Shown: positions 50,753-60,393, numbered from the stretch's first letter. The stretch: DNA of 64,000 nt from Pseudomonas sp. W4I3 (GCF_030816195.1 NZ_JAUSXS010000001.1:4425501-4489500), one strand, 5' to 3'. Program-made: numbers and translations. Notes: generated by a model from the sequence alone, not told the origin.

Positions 50753-51064
50753 TCAAATCTGCCCCTCGCTGCAACAGATCAATGCGGCATGTTGCTGAAT
50801 AAGGCAATTGAAAAGAACTTGAATCTGTTCACTACAGTAATGACGATCACGGTCTTCCTCGTCAGTCCATACACCCATAATCGACCATTGGAATGCACTA
50901 TGTGTCCAATAGCTTAATGCGTAATTAACGCATCCAGGCAACGATGCGAGGCGATCAAGGGCATCTTGCAGTTCAGGGCAAGGCCGAGGTGGACAGGCAT
51001 GGAATTGCACCCGGATTTGATTATAGCTTACGAACACCTGCAGTTTTTCCGATGGCTCGTTCAT
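50753..51064 (-). CDS. Small ABM-like (dimeric alpha/beta-barrel) protein
   Basis: A 103-residue protein. The spacing of strands and helices (LQVFVSYNQIRVQFHACP, LPGCVNYALSYW, WSIMGVWTDEEDRDRHYCSEQIQVLFNCL) resembles antibiotic-biosynthesis-monooxygenase/YgiN-like proteins. It has six Cys residues. It is in the same direction as the FdhF-like gene and 51 bases ahead of it, so they are probably co-transcribed. Confidence 0.55.
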   Translation of the reverse strand: MNEPSEKLQVFVSYNQIRVQFHACPPRPCPELQDALDRLASLPGCVNYALSYWTHSAFQWSIMGVWTDEEDRDRHYCSEQIQVLFNCLIQQHAALICCSEGQI

Positions 51065-51439
51065 TCAACACCTCACGGATTACCTTCACATATTCAATTG
51101 ACGACATGCCGCCTTAGAAGGGTCACCGTGCAGATTGATCAACGAGTAAACCCTTTGCAGTTGGATCATATTTCCAAGCAGCGGAGAAGAGAACGCACGC
51201 CAGCATTTAGGACTTAAATGAATTTAGTGCTAATGCCGCTACGCTTTTAAAACTCTGGGCTGCACGCATTTACATCGCAAGAGTTTAGGTGTTAATCCGT
51301 AGCGCACCTGTATTTTTAAATGCGACAGGGTGATGCTCACTCCAGAGCTGCAGTCGGTGCAGCGGCTACAGGTAACGGCGATAGCCAATATGCATTTTCA
51401 TACGACACCTTTAGTTGGCTGCATTGTTAGGATATATCT
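51065..51439. other. Gene-free divergent region
   Basis: About 375 bases between the divergent ABM-like/FdhF-like unit and the DJ-1-like gene. I see no gene and no clear regulatory motif; promoters for both directions are expected here. Confidence 0.4.
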
Positions 51440-51970
51440 ATGAAAAGCTTAGCCATCATTATCCCGCCGAAACGGATAGACGCACCGATGCTCTTGTCGT
51501 GCCTGGGTGTATGGCGCAAAGAATATAACCTGAAAATTTTCTCAGTCGATGCACGCACTACGCAAGGAATGACTTTTGAACACATCAAGACTCAAGATTT
51601 GGAAGAACTGTACAGCGAATGTTTCGATGCCATCGCTGTCATGGGGGGAGCGGGGACTAAAGAATATTTGTGGAATAACATCAATGTTATCGCTCAACTA
51701 CAAGAATTCGATAAAGCCCGAAAGTTGGTTGCCGGCATCGGACTTGGCGCAATAGTGCTTGCCCAAGCAGGCATCTTGGTTGGAAAAAAAGCAACCATCA
51801 ATAACTCCGTCGAATTGGTGATTCAGTTGAGTAATTATGGCGCGATATTTATGCCCGACGATGTTGTGGCCTTGAAGTGGATCATCACTGGCAATGGAAA
51901 AGACGTTGAAGCCTTTGCACAGGCCGTATCGAACTGGCTCCGAACGTCCCTACGGCAGACCATCAAGTAG
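51440..51970 (+). CDS. DJ-1/PfpI-family protein lacking the nucleophile Cys
   Basis: A 176-residue protein of the DJ-1/PfpI superfamily: FDAIAVMGGAGTKEYLW and the nucleophile-elbow region AGIGLGAIVLAQAGILVGKKAT. In active relatives the elbow reads A-I-C-x-G; here Gly101 replaces Cys, so hydrolase, glyoxalase or protease-type chemistry is unlikely. A binding or sensing role is possible. It precedes an SDR gene in the same direction by 53 bases. Confidence 0.75.
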   Translation: MKSLAIIIPPKRIDAPMLLSCLGVWRKEYNLKIFSVDARTTQGMTFEHIKTQDLEELYSECFDAIAVMGGAGTKEYLWNNINVIAQLQEFDKARKLVAGIGLGAIVLAQAGILVGKKATINNSVELVIQLSNYGAIFMPDDVVALKWIITGNGKDVEAFAQAVSNWLRTSLRQTIK

Positions 51971-52023
51971 CGTCGGGCAAGACTTCAAAAATACACCACC
52001 CGCGATCAGCATGAGGATTAAAC

Positions 52024-52776
52024 ATGAACTCTATTACTTCCACGCAGGACGCCATAACCGGTGATTTAGCCGGCAAAAATATTGTTGTCTTTGGGGGGAC
52101 CTCCGGAATTGGCCTGGCTGTCGCGATTCAGGCCAAGGGTCGGGGTGCAAAGGTCATTGTTCTGGGTTCAGATCCGCAACGCGCAGAGCAGGCCGCCAAG
52201 ACCCATGAGCTGGACGGCTGGCGTGCGGCCGATATCACCAAGCCCGAACAGATCCATGCCGCGCTGGCAGACATACAGCAGGTTGACCATTTGGTGCTGT
52301 TGGCAGGGACCTTCGTCGCCGGCAAAGTCCTCGAAGCGGACATCCCGTACTTGCAGCGCACTTTTGATGAGCGGATCTGGGCGTCGGTACATGCCTTGCG
52401 GGCTCTCGGCGATCGTCTTTCCAAAGAGGGCTCGGTGACTTTTATTTCAGGTGCGTTGGCAGATCGGCCAAACGCTTACGGCACCGCGGTGCTCGCCGCC
52501 GCATCGGCTGCCATGGAGGCATTGGCCCGTGGCCTTGCTCTGGAACTTGCACCTATCCGGGTCAACACCCTGTCTCCGGGGCCCATCAACACGCCGATCC
52601 TTGCCAAGGCCTTGGGCGATGCGCGCGATGGCTATGTCGCCGCGCTGGAGCAAGCCCTGCCGCTGCATCGCCTCGGCACGGCGGACGAAGCGGGTGCAGC
52701 CGTGGTGTTTCTGATGAGCAACGGCTTCATGAACGGCGCCACGATCAATGTCGATGGCGGTTCGCGGTTGGTTTGA
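52024..52776 (+). CDS. SDR-family protein, copy 1, no YxxxK
   Basis: A 250-residue short-chain dehydrogenase-like protein. The nucleotide-binding motif GGTSGIGLAVA starts near residue 28 and the ending NGATINVDGGSRLV is typical. The segment that should hold YxxxK reads AVLAAASAAMEAL, so the catalytic Tyr and Lys are missing. It is very similar to the SDR at 59601-60359, which lacks them too. It may act by another mechanism or bind nucleotide only. It follows the DJ-1-like gene and precedes another SDR. Confidence 0.85.
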   Translation: MNSITSTQDAITGDLAGKNIVVFGGTSGIGLAVAIQAKGRGAKVIVLGSDPQRAEQAAKTHELDGWRAADITKPEQIHAALADIQQVDHLVLLAGTFVAGKVLEADIPYLQRTFDERIWASVHALRALGDRLSKEGSVTFISGALADRPNAYGTAVLAAASAAMEALARGLALELAPIRVNTLSPGPINTPILAKALGDARDGYVAALEQALPLHRLGTADEAGAAVVFLMSNGFMNGATINVDGGSRLV

Positions 52777-52841
52777 CGTCGAGACACCTCACGCGCTGCG
52801 TCGTCCTGACGTGGCCATGTCTTATTAGAAAAAGGGAAATC

Positions 52842-53591
52842 ATGATGAGCAACGTCGTTCTTGTGACCGGCGCTTTAACCGGGATTGGCCGAGCCGCCTG
52901 CCTCGCATTTGCCCGCAACGGTGCATCAATCGTCGCAACCGGCAGGCGTACCGACGCGGGTGAGTCCTTGCGTAACGAACTGCTTCAGGAAGGGGCTACC
53001 GACGCAGACTTCGTTAACGTCGATGTTCGATTCGAGGACAACGTGGTGACGGCTGTGCAATTTATCGACGCCAAATACGGACGCCTGGATGTTGCCGTGA
53101 ACAACGCAGGCATCGAAGGTACGTTCACCGACATCCACCAGATTACTGCAGAGATCTACCGCGAAGTATTCGACACCAATGTTCTGGGGCTGGCCCTCAG
53201 CATGAAGCACGAGTTGATCGCCATGAAACGACAGGGCTTTGGCAGCATCGTTAATTTGTCATCCATCGGCGGCAGCGTCGGCTTTCCCGGCAGCGCCCTC
53301 TATGCCGCCAGCAAACACGCGGTGGAAGGCTTGACCAAGTCCGCAGCACTGGAGGTCGCCACGATCGGCATTCGAGTCAATTGCGTCGCCCCTGGCCCGA
53401 CCAACACGCCGATGGTTCACAGATTGGCCGAGATCGGCCTGACGGAAGAAGCGCTGAGCGGCCTGATCCCGGCCAAGCGTCTCGGGACCCCCGAGGAAGT
53501 AGCGCAGACCATTCTGTTTCTCGCCTCCAGCGCCGCCAGTTTCGTGACCGGACAAAGCCTGGCCGTTGATGGCGGTTATCTCGCCCAATAA
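52842..53591 (+). CDS. SDR-family oxidoreductase, canonical
   Basis: A 249-residue short-chain dehydrogenase with TGALTGIGRAA (residues ~9-19), NNAG, Ser in LSSIGG, and the catalytic YAASK. Its C-terminus (VTGQSLAVDGGYLAQ) is typical of NAD(P)(H)-dependent classical SDRs. The substrate is unknown. ATG at 52842 (or the adjacent ATG at 52845) is preceded by AAAGGGAAA. It lies in a run of same-strand metabolic genes. Confidence 0.9.
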   Translation: MMSNVVLVTGALTGIGRAACLAFARNGASIVATGRRTDAGESLRNELLQEGATDADFVNVDVRFEDNVVTAVQFIDAKYGRLDVAVNNAGIEGTFTDIHQITAEIYREVFDTNVLGLALSMKHELIAMKRQGFGSIVNLSSIGGSVGFPGSALYAASKHAVEGLTKSAALEVATIGIRVNCVAPGPTNTPMVHRLAEIGLTEEALSGLIPAKRLGTPEEVAQTILFLASSAASFVTGQSLAVDGGYLAQ

Positions 53592-53678
53592 CCCCCCCAT
53601 ACGAGGCTGACCGGATGACACCGATAGTCGCCGTCGTTCTTACACGCTTCATACAAACCAATAGCTTCAGGAGGCAAC

Positions 53679-54695
53679 ATGAAACACGTCGTGAAAGCAG
53701 TGCCGGCGATGATCGCCCTATCGGTTGGGTCCGCAATGGCCGCTGGCAATCCAATACCGGAACATCAAACCCAAGCCTTTCTGAATGCGTTGGCGGCGGG
53801 GGGCGGCAAGCCGCTCGAGCAATTGAGTCCAACAGAAGCCCGCGCGGTGCTGACGGGCGCGCAAAACTCGGTAAAGGTTGATCTATCGGGCGTTGAGGTG
53901 AGTGACAAGACCATTACCGCCGATGGCAAGACGATCAAGCTGACGGTGGTTCGGCCTGAAAAAGCCAAAGGCGAGCTTCCAGTCTTCATGTTCTTTCATG
54001 GTGGCGGCTGGGTCCTGGGGGATTATCCCACCCATGCGCGCCTGATTCGCGACCTTGTCGTCTCCTCCGGTGCGGTCGCGGTGTACGTCGATTACACACC
54101 ATCCCCTGAGGCCCATTATCCCACCGCCATTAACCAGGCTTACGCGGCCACCAAGTGGGTGGCGGAAAACGGCAAACAGATCAACGTAGATGGAAAGCGC
54201 CTGGCGGTGGCCGGTAACAGTGTCGGCGGCAACATGGCCGCCGTCGTGAGCCTGATGGCTAAAGAAAAAGCCACTCCGAAAATTCGATTTCAGCTGCTCC
54301 TCTGGCCGGTCACGGACTCCAACTTCGAGACGGACACCTACAAGCAGTTCGCTGAAGGCCACTTCCTGACCAGGAACATGATGACCTGGTTCTGGGACAG
54401 TTACACAACCGACCTGAAAGCCAGGGCGGAAATTCATGCCTCCCCGCTCAAGGCCAGCATCGATCAGTTGAAAGGACTTCCACCTGCCCTCGTACAGACT
54501 GCGGGGCTGGACGTGTTACGCGATGAAGGCGAAGCCTACGCGCAGAAGCTGGACGCGGCCGGGGTCGATGTCACGGCGGTTCGCTACAACGGCATGATCC
54601 ATGACTATGGCCTGCTGAACCCGTTGAGCCAGGTACCTGAAGTCAAGGCGGCCATGAGGCAGGCGGGCACAGAACTCAAGGCTCACCTTAACTAA
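53679..54695 (+). CDS. Exported alpha/beta hydrolase (HSL/esterase type)
   Basis: A 338-residue hydrolase with a signal peptide (cleavage near AMA, residue 21). The oxyanion-hole motif HGGGW is at residues 107-111, the nucleophile Ser181 lies in GNSVGG, an acid (Asp278 or Asp282) lies in GLDVLRDEGE, and His308 lies in GMIHDY. It belongs to the hormone-sensitive-lipase-like family and probably hydrolyses esters in the periplasm or outside. AGGAGG precedes the ATG. Confidence 0.88.
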   Translation: MKHVVKAVPAMIALSVGSAMAAGNPIPEHQTQAFLNALAAGGGKPLEQLSPTEARAVLTGAQNSVKVDLSGVEVSDKTITADGKTIKLTVVRPEKAKGELPVFMFFHGGGWVLGDYPTHARLIRDLVVSSGAVAVYVDYTPSPEAHYPTAINQAYAATKWVAENGKQINVDGKRLAVAGNSVGGNMAAVVSLMAKEKATPKIRFQLLLWPVTDSNFETDTYKQFAEGHFLTRNMMTWFWDSYTTDLKARAEIHASPLKASIDQLKGLPPALVQTAGLDVLRDEGEAYAQKLDAAGVDVTAVRYNGMIHDYGLLNPLSQVPEVKAAMRQAGTELKAHLN

Positions 54696-54812
54696 GCAAG
54701 CCTTGCGCATGCCGTTCACCCGGCCGGGTCCGGCATGCATCACATTGCACACCCGCCTTACGCTCCCAGGCTCGAAAGGCCCGGGTCAGACGGGACAAAA
54801 AAGGCACTCGCC

Positions 54813-55661
54813 ATGACCAACCTGACGCACAAACGCGCCACCGTTAACGGTGTTCGACTCAACTACGTGGTTGCCGGGAAAGGCCCCGTGGTCCTCTGTA
54901 TGCACGGCTGGCCACAAAATCATCGAGAGTTCATGCCGGTCATCGACAGGCTCGCACAGCATTACACGTTCATCGCCCCCGACCTTCGCGGCTTCGCCGA
55001 CAGCGATAAGCCGTATCAAGGTTACGACCCTATCAATATCGCTAAAGACATGCTCGGTCTGCTGGAGGTTGAACAGGCTCATACATTCCACATCCTCAGC
55101 CATGACCTGGGAGGTCCGCCTTCGGTTGCCCTGGCCTACCTGGCGGCTGAACGCGCTTTGTCGTTGGCCACTATCGAAACACCTTTTTTTGGCCTGGATT
55201 TTCCAGGTTATGTCGATCCGCGGGTGCCCTACTGGCATCTGAGCATGCACATGAACATGGACATCAGCCGTGCCCTTATTGAAGGGCGGGAGGATATGTA
55301 CCTGCAGCACTTCTTCAGAGATTTTGCCTACAACCCGACGGCAATGCCCGAAAGCGACATCGACTATTACGTCATGCAGATGCGCCAACCGGGCAACCTG
55401 CGCGCGAGCCTGAACCATTATGGTTCTATCCCGCAAATGGCGGAGCAGACCGCGCAACTGACCAAAGGGAAGCTAACGATCCCAGTGTTGGCCTGGGGTG
55501 GCGAAGTGTCATTTGGCGACCATTGTTTTACCTCGGCAAAACACATCGCCTTGTCGGCAAAAGGTGGGGTCATCGAGCAGTGCGGACATTGGGTATTCGA
55601 GGAAAAGCCTGAATTCATCAGTGCTGAACTCCACCAGTTCTGGCGCGGCGTCGCCGTTTAA
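54813..55661 (+). CDS. Epoxide-hydrolase-like alpha/beta hydrolase
   Basis: A 282-residue cytoplasmic hydrolase. HGWPQ at residues 31-35 is the oxyanion motif, APDLRGFADSDKP follows, and the nucleophile is Asp98 in SHDLGG, as in epoxide hydrolases and haloalkane dehalogenases. The catalytic His is in QCGHWVFEE near the C-terminus. The natural substrate is unknown. The ATG at 54813 is chosen where family similarity begins. Confidence 0.85.
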   Translation: MTNLTHKRATVNGVRLNYVVAGKGPVVLCMHGWPQNHREFMPVIDRLAQHYTFIAPDLRGFADSDKPYQGYDPINIAKDMLGLLEVEQAHTFHILSHDLGGPPSVALAYLAAERALSLATIETPFFGLDFPGYVDPRVPYWHLSMHMNMDISRALIEGREDMYLQHFFRDFAYNPTAMPESDIDYYVMQMRQPGNLRASLNHYGSIPQMAEQTAQLTKGKLTIPVLAWGGEVSFGDHCFTSAKHIALSAKGGVIEQCGHWVFEEKPEFISAELHQFWRGVAV

Positions 55662-55720
55662 TCGCGTGTTCCGCCCTTGTGTGAAAGCACGAATGCACCA
55701 GACTCCTGGAGGGTCACATC

Positions 55721-57142
55721 GTGACACTTGAATGGCTGTGCGCCCTCCTCGGGGCGATATTAATCGCCGATATTATTGGTTGGTGGGTGGTTCCCCGAAG
55801 GCTGCAGGGGTTGCGCGTGGGCATTAATATTTGTCTCTACGCCTGTTACAGCGCTGCCATCTTTCTGTCCGGCAACTCACCCTTGCAACCAGTGCACGAT
55901 CCTGACGCTGGTTCCTGGCAGTTGGCTGCAACACTGTTGGTGATCGTCTGGTGGTTTTTAAGCGCGCGGATGCTGACGGAGTTGCTCGGCGCAATCCTGA
56001 TATCCAGAACTGAGGGAGGCGGTCGCTTGCTCAGGGAAGTGCTCGGCGCTCTAATTTTCCTCGTCGCCACCGTCGCAGCGGCAGCCTACGTACTGGAACT
56101 TCCCGTCAAAGGATTGCTCGCCACTTCTGGCGCGTTGGCTATTATCGTCGGCCTGGCTTTGCAAAGCACACTCAGCGATGTGTTCAGTGGGATCGTCCTG
56201 AATGCCACTCGCCCTTATCAAGTGGGCGACTGGATTCAAATCGATGGCATGGAAGGCAGGGTCACCGACATCGATTGGCGCGCCACGTTGTTGCTGACCT
56301 CGCAAGGCAGCACCGTCGTCATACCCAATTCGGTGGCGGCGAAAACCAAAATACAAAACATGAGCAGGCCCGAAGATCAACACGGGGTGACGATCAGCCT
56401 GCACCTGCCTCTGCGATTTCGCCCCGAACGCGTCCAGGAAATACTGGAGCAGGCGCTGCTGGGTTATTCAGCGCTACTGCCAGTTCCTGCGCCCAAGGTC
56501 ATTCTGAAAAACATAACGGAGGGCTTATTGGAGTATGAGGCCATCGGTTTTGTCGGCACGCCTGCCGAAAAAATTGCAGCACGTAATCGCCTTTACGACA
56601 TTGCTTACAGGCATCTACGCGCATCCGGCGTTGATATCGCCAATGCCGCTGAAATCCCGGTGGCCGGTATCACTCGCTTTGTGCTGGACGACGTGCGCAT
56701 TTTCGCAAGTTTCACTTCAGAGGATAAAGACCGTCTCGCCATGAATCTACTATCAACCTGGCTGGCAACTGGCGACTTTGTGTTGAAAGCCAACGAAATC
56801 AGCGACCACCTGTTGGTTATCGGCAGTGGTGTGGTGTCAGTCCAGTTGTACGATCGGGCCCATTGGGTCGAGGTCGCGCGGATGGGACCAGGGGAAGTAT
56901 TAGGCGAAGAAGGCGTCATGGATAACAAGCCAAACGGCGCGCAATTCATTGCGCTTTCGGCCGTGAAATTACTTCAACTGCACCGGGATGAAGTACGTCG
57001 GTGTATGGGTGAAAGGTCGCAATTACGCACGTCCCTCACCCGTCTCCAAATGCTCCGCCAGCAACATGCCCGCTCCATTCTTATGCAGAAAGCGCCGTCG
57101 GCGGTACCTGGAGGGTTTTTGAAATGGCTAAGGCACCACTGA
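55721..57142 (+). CDS. MscS-type channel with C-terminal cyclic-nucleotide-binding domain
   Basis: A 473-residue membrane protein with four or five membrane segments (residues ~1-145), the MscS pore-lining region (LLATSGALAIIVGLALQSTLSDVFSGI) and beta domain (RPYQVGDWIQIDGMEGRVTDIDWRAT). The C-terminal ~130 residues form a Crp-type cyclic-nucleotide-binding domain (LVIGSGVVSVQL, MGPGEVLGEEGVM). This fusion is known in MscS-CNMP proteins. A GGAGGG site 7 bases upstream supports the GTG start. Confidence 0.88.
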   Translation: MTLEWLCALLGAILIADIIGWWVVPRRLQGLRVGINICLYACYSAAIFLSGNSPLQPVHDPDAGSWQLAATLLVIVWWFLSARMLTELLGAILISRTEGGGRLLREVLGALIFLVATVAAAAYVLELPVKGLLATSGALAIIVGLALQSTLSDVFSGIVLNATRPYQVGDWIQIDGMEGRVTDIDWRATLLLTSQGSTVVIPNSVAAKTKIQNMSRPEDQHGVTISLHLPLRFRPERVQEILEQALLGYSALLPVPAPKVILKNITEGLLEYEAIGFVGTPAEKIAARNRLYDIAYRHLRASGVDIANAAEIPVAGITRFVLDDVRIFASFTSEDKDRLAMNLLSTWLATGDFVLKANEISDHLLVIGSGVVSVQLYDRAHWVEVARMGPGEVLGEEGVMDNKPNGAQFIALSAVKLLQLHRDEVRRCMGERSQLRTSLTRLQMLRQQHARSILMQKAPSAVPGGFLKWLRHH

Positions 57143-57239
57143 CCAGCTTCGAGCCTAAAAATCCATGACTTCGGGCAAACAACTGCTTTCAAATCGTCAG
57201 CAGCATCACGCCTGAACTTTAACGCCCCAAGAGATCGAC

Positions 57240-57887
57240 ATGATAAAACACGCATCCTGGCCGCTACTCACGGAGCTGCCCAAAAATACCATCACTCCGA
57301 CTGAATATAACTACGAGCAATTGGAACGTAACGATATTGACCATCTATGCGCGCTTATCAAGTCGTGGTATCCGGACATCAGTGTCGGATCTGGGAAAAA
57401 GTATATTGACCCACGATTCTACGAGACGAAGGTTTACTTTTCGGGTGAAGAGGCGAAGGACGTTATCGTCTACATCGGTCGACACGGCGAGGAAATTGTC
57501 TGCGCCTTGTGCCTGGAAGTGGATCGAGACGCGCTGACTCTCCATAGCCGCTATGGTGTGTGCGCTCCGGCGCATCGGGGCACGGGGGCTACGCTTTTTG
57601 CGGCTTATATCGTGGATGCGCTGGCTCAAGCGATGGGTATCGCAATGGCTTTTTCATACGTCACGATGAAGTCGAAAGCCATGCAACAGTTCACTGAGCG
57701 TGCGGGGTTCGAACCGGTAGGTATCCTTCGATTTTCCGATGTCGAAATGGATGAAAACGGCGAGGTCCGGCACGTAACTGAAGCGATTTACGCCAAATAT
57801 TTCAAAGAAGTCATAACACTTCAGAGCGTGTCTGAAACCAATATGACACTCAAGTTAAAACGGCTCTGGGATGTGCTCTATGCCTGA
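57240..57887 (+). CDS. GNAT-family N-acetyltransferase
   Basis: A 215-residue protein with a GNAT fold: the acetyl-CoA-binding segment VCAPAHRGTGATLFAAYIVDAL near residue 112 and the downstream FTERAGFEPVGIL near residue 145. The substrate is unknown. The position between the MscS-type and DsbA-like genes gives no strong clue. Confidence 0.75.
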   Translation: MIKHASWPLLTELPKNTITPTEYNYEQLERNDIDHLCALIKSWYPDISVGSGKKYIDPRFYETKVYFSGEEAKDVIVYIGRHGEEIVCALCLEVDRDALTLHSRYGVCAPAHRGTGATLFAAYIVDALAQAMGIAMAFSYVTMKSKAMQQFTERAGFEPVGILRFSDVEMDENGEVRHVTEAIYAKYFKEVITLQSVSETNMTLKLKRLWDVLYA

Positions 57888-57956
57888 GTGTACTCAGGCT
57901 ATTTTGTCTCCCGCAGGGGCCCCTCACTTCGTTCTGATTCACTGAAAGGTACTTTT

Positions 57957-58523
57957 ATGCAAAAACCTGAAAACGACCGGCCAGTGAAAGTGGATACGCT
58001 TTCGTGGGGTCAGGGCCCTCACCTGTTTGAAGTTTTTCTCGAGCCTACCTGCCCCTATTCCGTCAAGGCGTTCCTCAAGTTCGATGCGCTCCTCGCAGAG
58101 GCGGGCGAAGACCGGATCACGTTGATCATTCGCCTGCAGTCCCAGCCCTGGCATATGTTTTCAGGCGTCATCATCCGGTGCATCCTTGCCGCAGCGACGC
58201 TTGAGGGCGGCAAAGAAAATGCCAAGAATGTCATGGCCGCTGTCGCAGCGCACCGGAGGGAATTCGAATTCGACAATCACGCTGAAGGCCCCAATCTGGA
58301 CGTAACGCCCAAAGACATCATTAAGCGCCTCGAGCATTACAGTGGCATCAAACTGGCAGAGGCCTTCGCAATTCCAACCCTGGATCAGGCCATCAAATGG
58401 CAGTGCAAGTATGCTCGACAAAACGGCGTCCACGTTTCGCCCACGTTCATGATCAACGGGATTATCCGGCCGAACATGAGCAGTGGTGACTCGGTGTCCT
58501 CCTGGATCGAGCAACTCAACTGA
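57957..58523 (+). CDS. DsbA-family thioredoxin-fold protein with CPYS
   Basis: A 188-residue cytoplasmic protein with a thioredoxin fold: EPTCPYSVKAF carries the motif CPYS near residue 35, that is a single-Cys (CxxS) active site. VHVSPTFMINGIIRP supplies the cis-Pro loop. A DsbA-like oxidoreductase or glutathione-dependent role is possible. AAAGG stands before the ATG at 57957. It converges with the LysR gene on the other strand. Confidence 0.75.
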   Translation: MQKPENDRPVKVDTLSWGQGPHLFEVFLEPTCPYSVKAFLKFDALLAEAGEDRITLIIRLQSQPWHMFSGVIIRCILAAATLEGGKENAKNVMAAVAAHRREFEFDNHAEGPNLDVTPKDIIKRLEHYSGIKLAEAFAIPTLDQAIKWQCKYARQNGVHVSPTFMINGIIRPNMSSGDSVSSWIEQLN

Positions 58524-58544
58524 GCGCTGCGCTGTCGAATGTCG

Positions 58545-59501
58545 TTAGCGCTGAGCATTACCCGCCGATTCGACTATCACATCCCAAGGGGCCGGTACCG
58601 GGAATACTTCTTGTAGGAAGTCTACAAATACCTTCACGTTTGGATTGCCTCTCCGGCTTTCGGGCCAGAGAGCGGTGATGACGAACCTGTCTACCGCATA
58701 TTCGGGAAACACCGGTACCAACTCACCCCGCAGCACATAAGGCGCGGCAACATACGTCGGAGAGATACCAATACCGCCGCCTGCGGCGAGCGTCGCCGCG
58801 ACTGCATCGCTTACATCAATTGTCATGGTGGCGTCGGGAGTGATCTCGACGACGCGCTCCCCCACCTGAAATGGCCAACGTAGCGCCTGCCCCGAACTCT
58901 GATAACGGAAATTGATGCAGTCATGATTGACCAGATCGTCGATATTGCGCGGTTTGCCCTTTCTCGCGAGATAGCCAGGCGATGCGAAGGTGCAGATTCG
59001 ATGTGGGCCGAGAGGCTTGGAAACCAGCCTGGAGTCAGCCAGATTGCCGACCCGGATGGCGACATCTATCCCCTGCTCGATAATGTCGGCGAATTGATCG
59101 CCGAGCCGCAGGTCCACCACCAGCTTCGGGTAACGCTCACGGAAGGCCGGGAGCGCAGGAGCAAGAATGTTGACGCCGATGGGTAGCGGTGCGGTTACTT
59201 TCAAAGTGCCTGACGGCTCGCCCCTCGACGCTACCGCAGTCTGTTCAATGTCCTCGATTTCCCGGATCACCCGCAACGCACGTTCGTACAGTTCACGTCC
59301 CTCGGGAGTCAAGGTTAGCGAGCGGGTGGTGCGACTGAAGAGGCGCAGACCTAAATGTTCTTCCAGTCGCTGAACGCTTTTGCTGACGGCCGAGGGTGAC
59401 ACGGAGAGATCCCGTGCAGCGGCTGTATAGCTGCCCAGCGAGGCCGTGCGAGCAAAGGCAATAAGACCTGTCAGGCGGTCCAATCCAATTTGTGCTTTCA
59501 T
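58545..59501 (-). CDS. LysR-family transcriptional regulator
   Basis: A 318-residue LysR regulator. The N-terminal winged HTH (LTGLIAFARTASLGSYTAAARDLSVSPSAVSKSVQRLEEHLGLRLF) is followed by the periplasmic-binding-protein-like effector domain (residues ~95-300). It is divergent from the SDR at 59601 and, as usual for LysR proteins, probably controls it and the following ene-reductase gene from the 99-base region between them. Confidence 0.9.
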   Translation of the reverse strand: MKAQIGLDRLTGLIAFARTASLGSYTAAARDLSVSPSAVSKSVQRLEEHLGLRLFSRTTRSLTLTPEGRELYERALRVIREIEDIEQTAVASRGEPSGTLKVTAPLPIGVNILAPALPAFRERYPKLVVDLRLGDQFADIIEQGIDVAIRVGNLADSRLVSKPLGPHRICTFASPGYLARKGKPRNIDDLVNHDCINFRYQSSGQALRWPFQVGERVVEITPDATMTIDVSDAVAATLAAGGGIGISPTYVAAPYVLRGELVPVFPEYAVDRFVITALWPESRRGNPNVKVFVDFLQEVFPVPAPWDVIVESAGNAQR

Positions 59502-59600
59502 GGCACAATAGTAACCACTTGAAACCCTATTATCAACTTTGAAGGTTACGCATACGCTGTCCTCACAGCATCAATTCGATGCCTTGAGGAGCCAACAGTG
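59502..59600. promoter_or_regulatory. LysR/SDR divergent promoter
   Basis: The 99 bases between the divergent genes contain GTAACC at 59511-59516 and its inverted partner GGTTAC at 59544-59549, a dyad fitting a LysR-type site. Confidence 0.45.
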
Positions 59601-60359
59601 ATGATCGACATTTCCAACCCAAGCCATAGCAACGTACGCTCACACGCCCTTCTGGATCGAACCGTGGTAGTCGTCGGCGGCACATCTGGTATCGGCCTTT
59701 CAGCTGCAATTCAGGCCAAGGCGTCTGGTGCAAAGGTCTTCGTGATCGGCTCCAACCCAGACCGGGCACAGCAAGCCGCCAATACCCACGAGCTGGATGG
59801 CTGGCGTGCCGCTGATGTCACTAAGCCCGAACAAATCCAGGCCGCTCTGGCCGATATCCCAAAGGTTGATCACCTGGTGCTGCTGGCCGGTACGTTCGTC
59901 GCCGGCAAAGTGCTCGAAGCGGATGTGGCGTATTTGCAACGCGCTTTCGACGAGCGAATCTGGGCCTCGGTATATGCCTTGAGAGCGCTTGGCAATCGCC
60001 TTTCCAAAGACGGCTCCGTCACCTTTATTTCGGGTGCGCTTGCAGATAGACCCAATGCGCACGGCACGGCGGTGCTCGCCGCTGCATCAGCTGCCATGGA
60101 AGCATTCGCCCGCGGCCTGGCCCTCGAATTGGCGCCTATCCGGGTCAACACCCTGTCTCCAGGCCCTATCGATACGCCGATCCTCGCGAAAGCCATGGGC
60201 GATGCGCGCGATGGCTTTGTCGCTGCACTGGAGAAAACCTTGCCTCTGCACCGCCTGGGCACTGCCGACGAAGCGGCCGCGGCGGTGGTTTTCCTGATGA
60301 GCAACGGCTTCATGAACGGCGCCACGATCAACGTCGATGGCGGCGCACGCCTGGTTTAA
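59601..60359 (+). CDS. SDR-family protein, copy 2, no YxxxK
   Basis: A 252-residue short-chain dehydrogenase-like protein, highly similar along its whole length to the one at 52024-52776 (for example THELDGWRAAD, LAGTFVAGKVLEAD, NGATINVDGG). It has a GGTSGIGLS nucleotide-binding motif but the YxxxK position reads AVLAAASAAMEAF. It is divergent from the LysR regulator and is followed by the broken ene-reductase gene after 34 bases. GAGGAG precedes the ATG at 59601; a GTG one codon earlier is also in frame. Confidence 0.85.
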   Translation: MIDISNPSHSNVRSHALLDRTVVVVGGTSGIGLSAAIQAKASGAKVFVIGSNPDRAQQAANTHELDGWRAADVTKPEQIQAALADIPKVDHLVLLAGTFVAGKVLEADVAYLQRAFDERIWASVYALRALGNRLSKDGSVTFISGALADRPNAHGTAVLAAASAAMEAFARGLALELAPIRVNTLSPGPIDTPILAKAMGDARDGFVAALEKTLPLHRLGTADEAAAAVVFLMSNGFMNGATINVDGGARLV

Positions 60360-60393
60360 ACCTGCCATTTTCGTCAACACAAAGGAGATCCAC

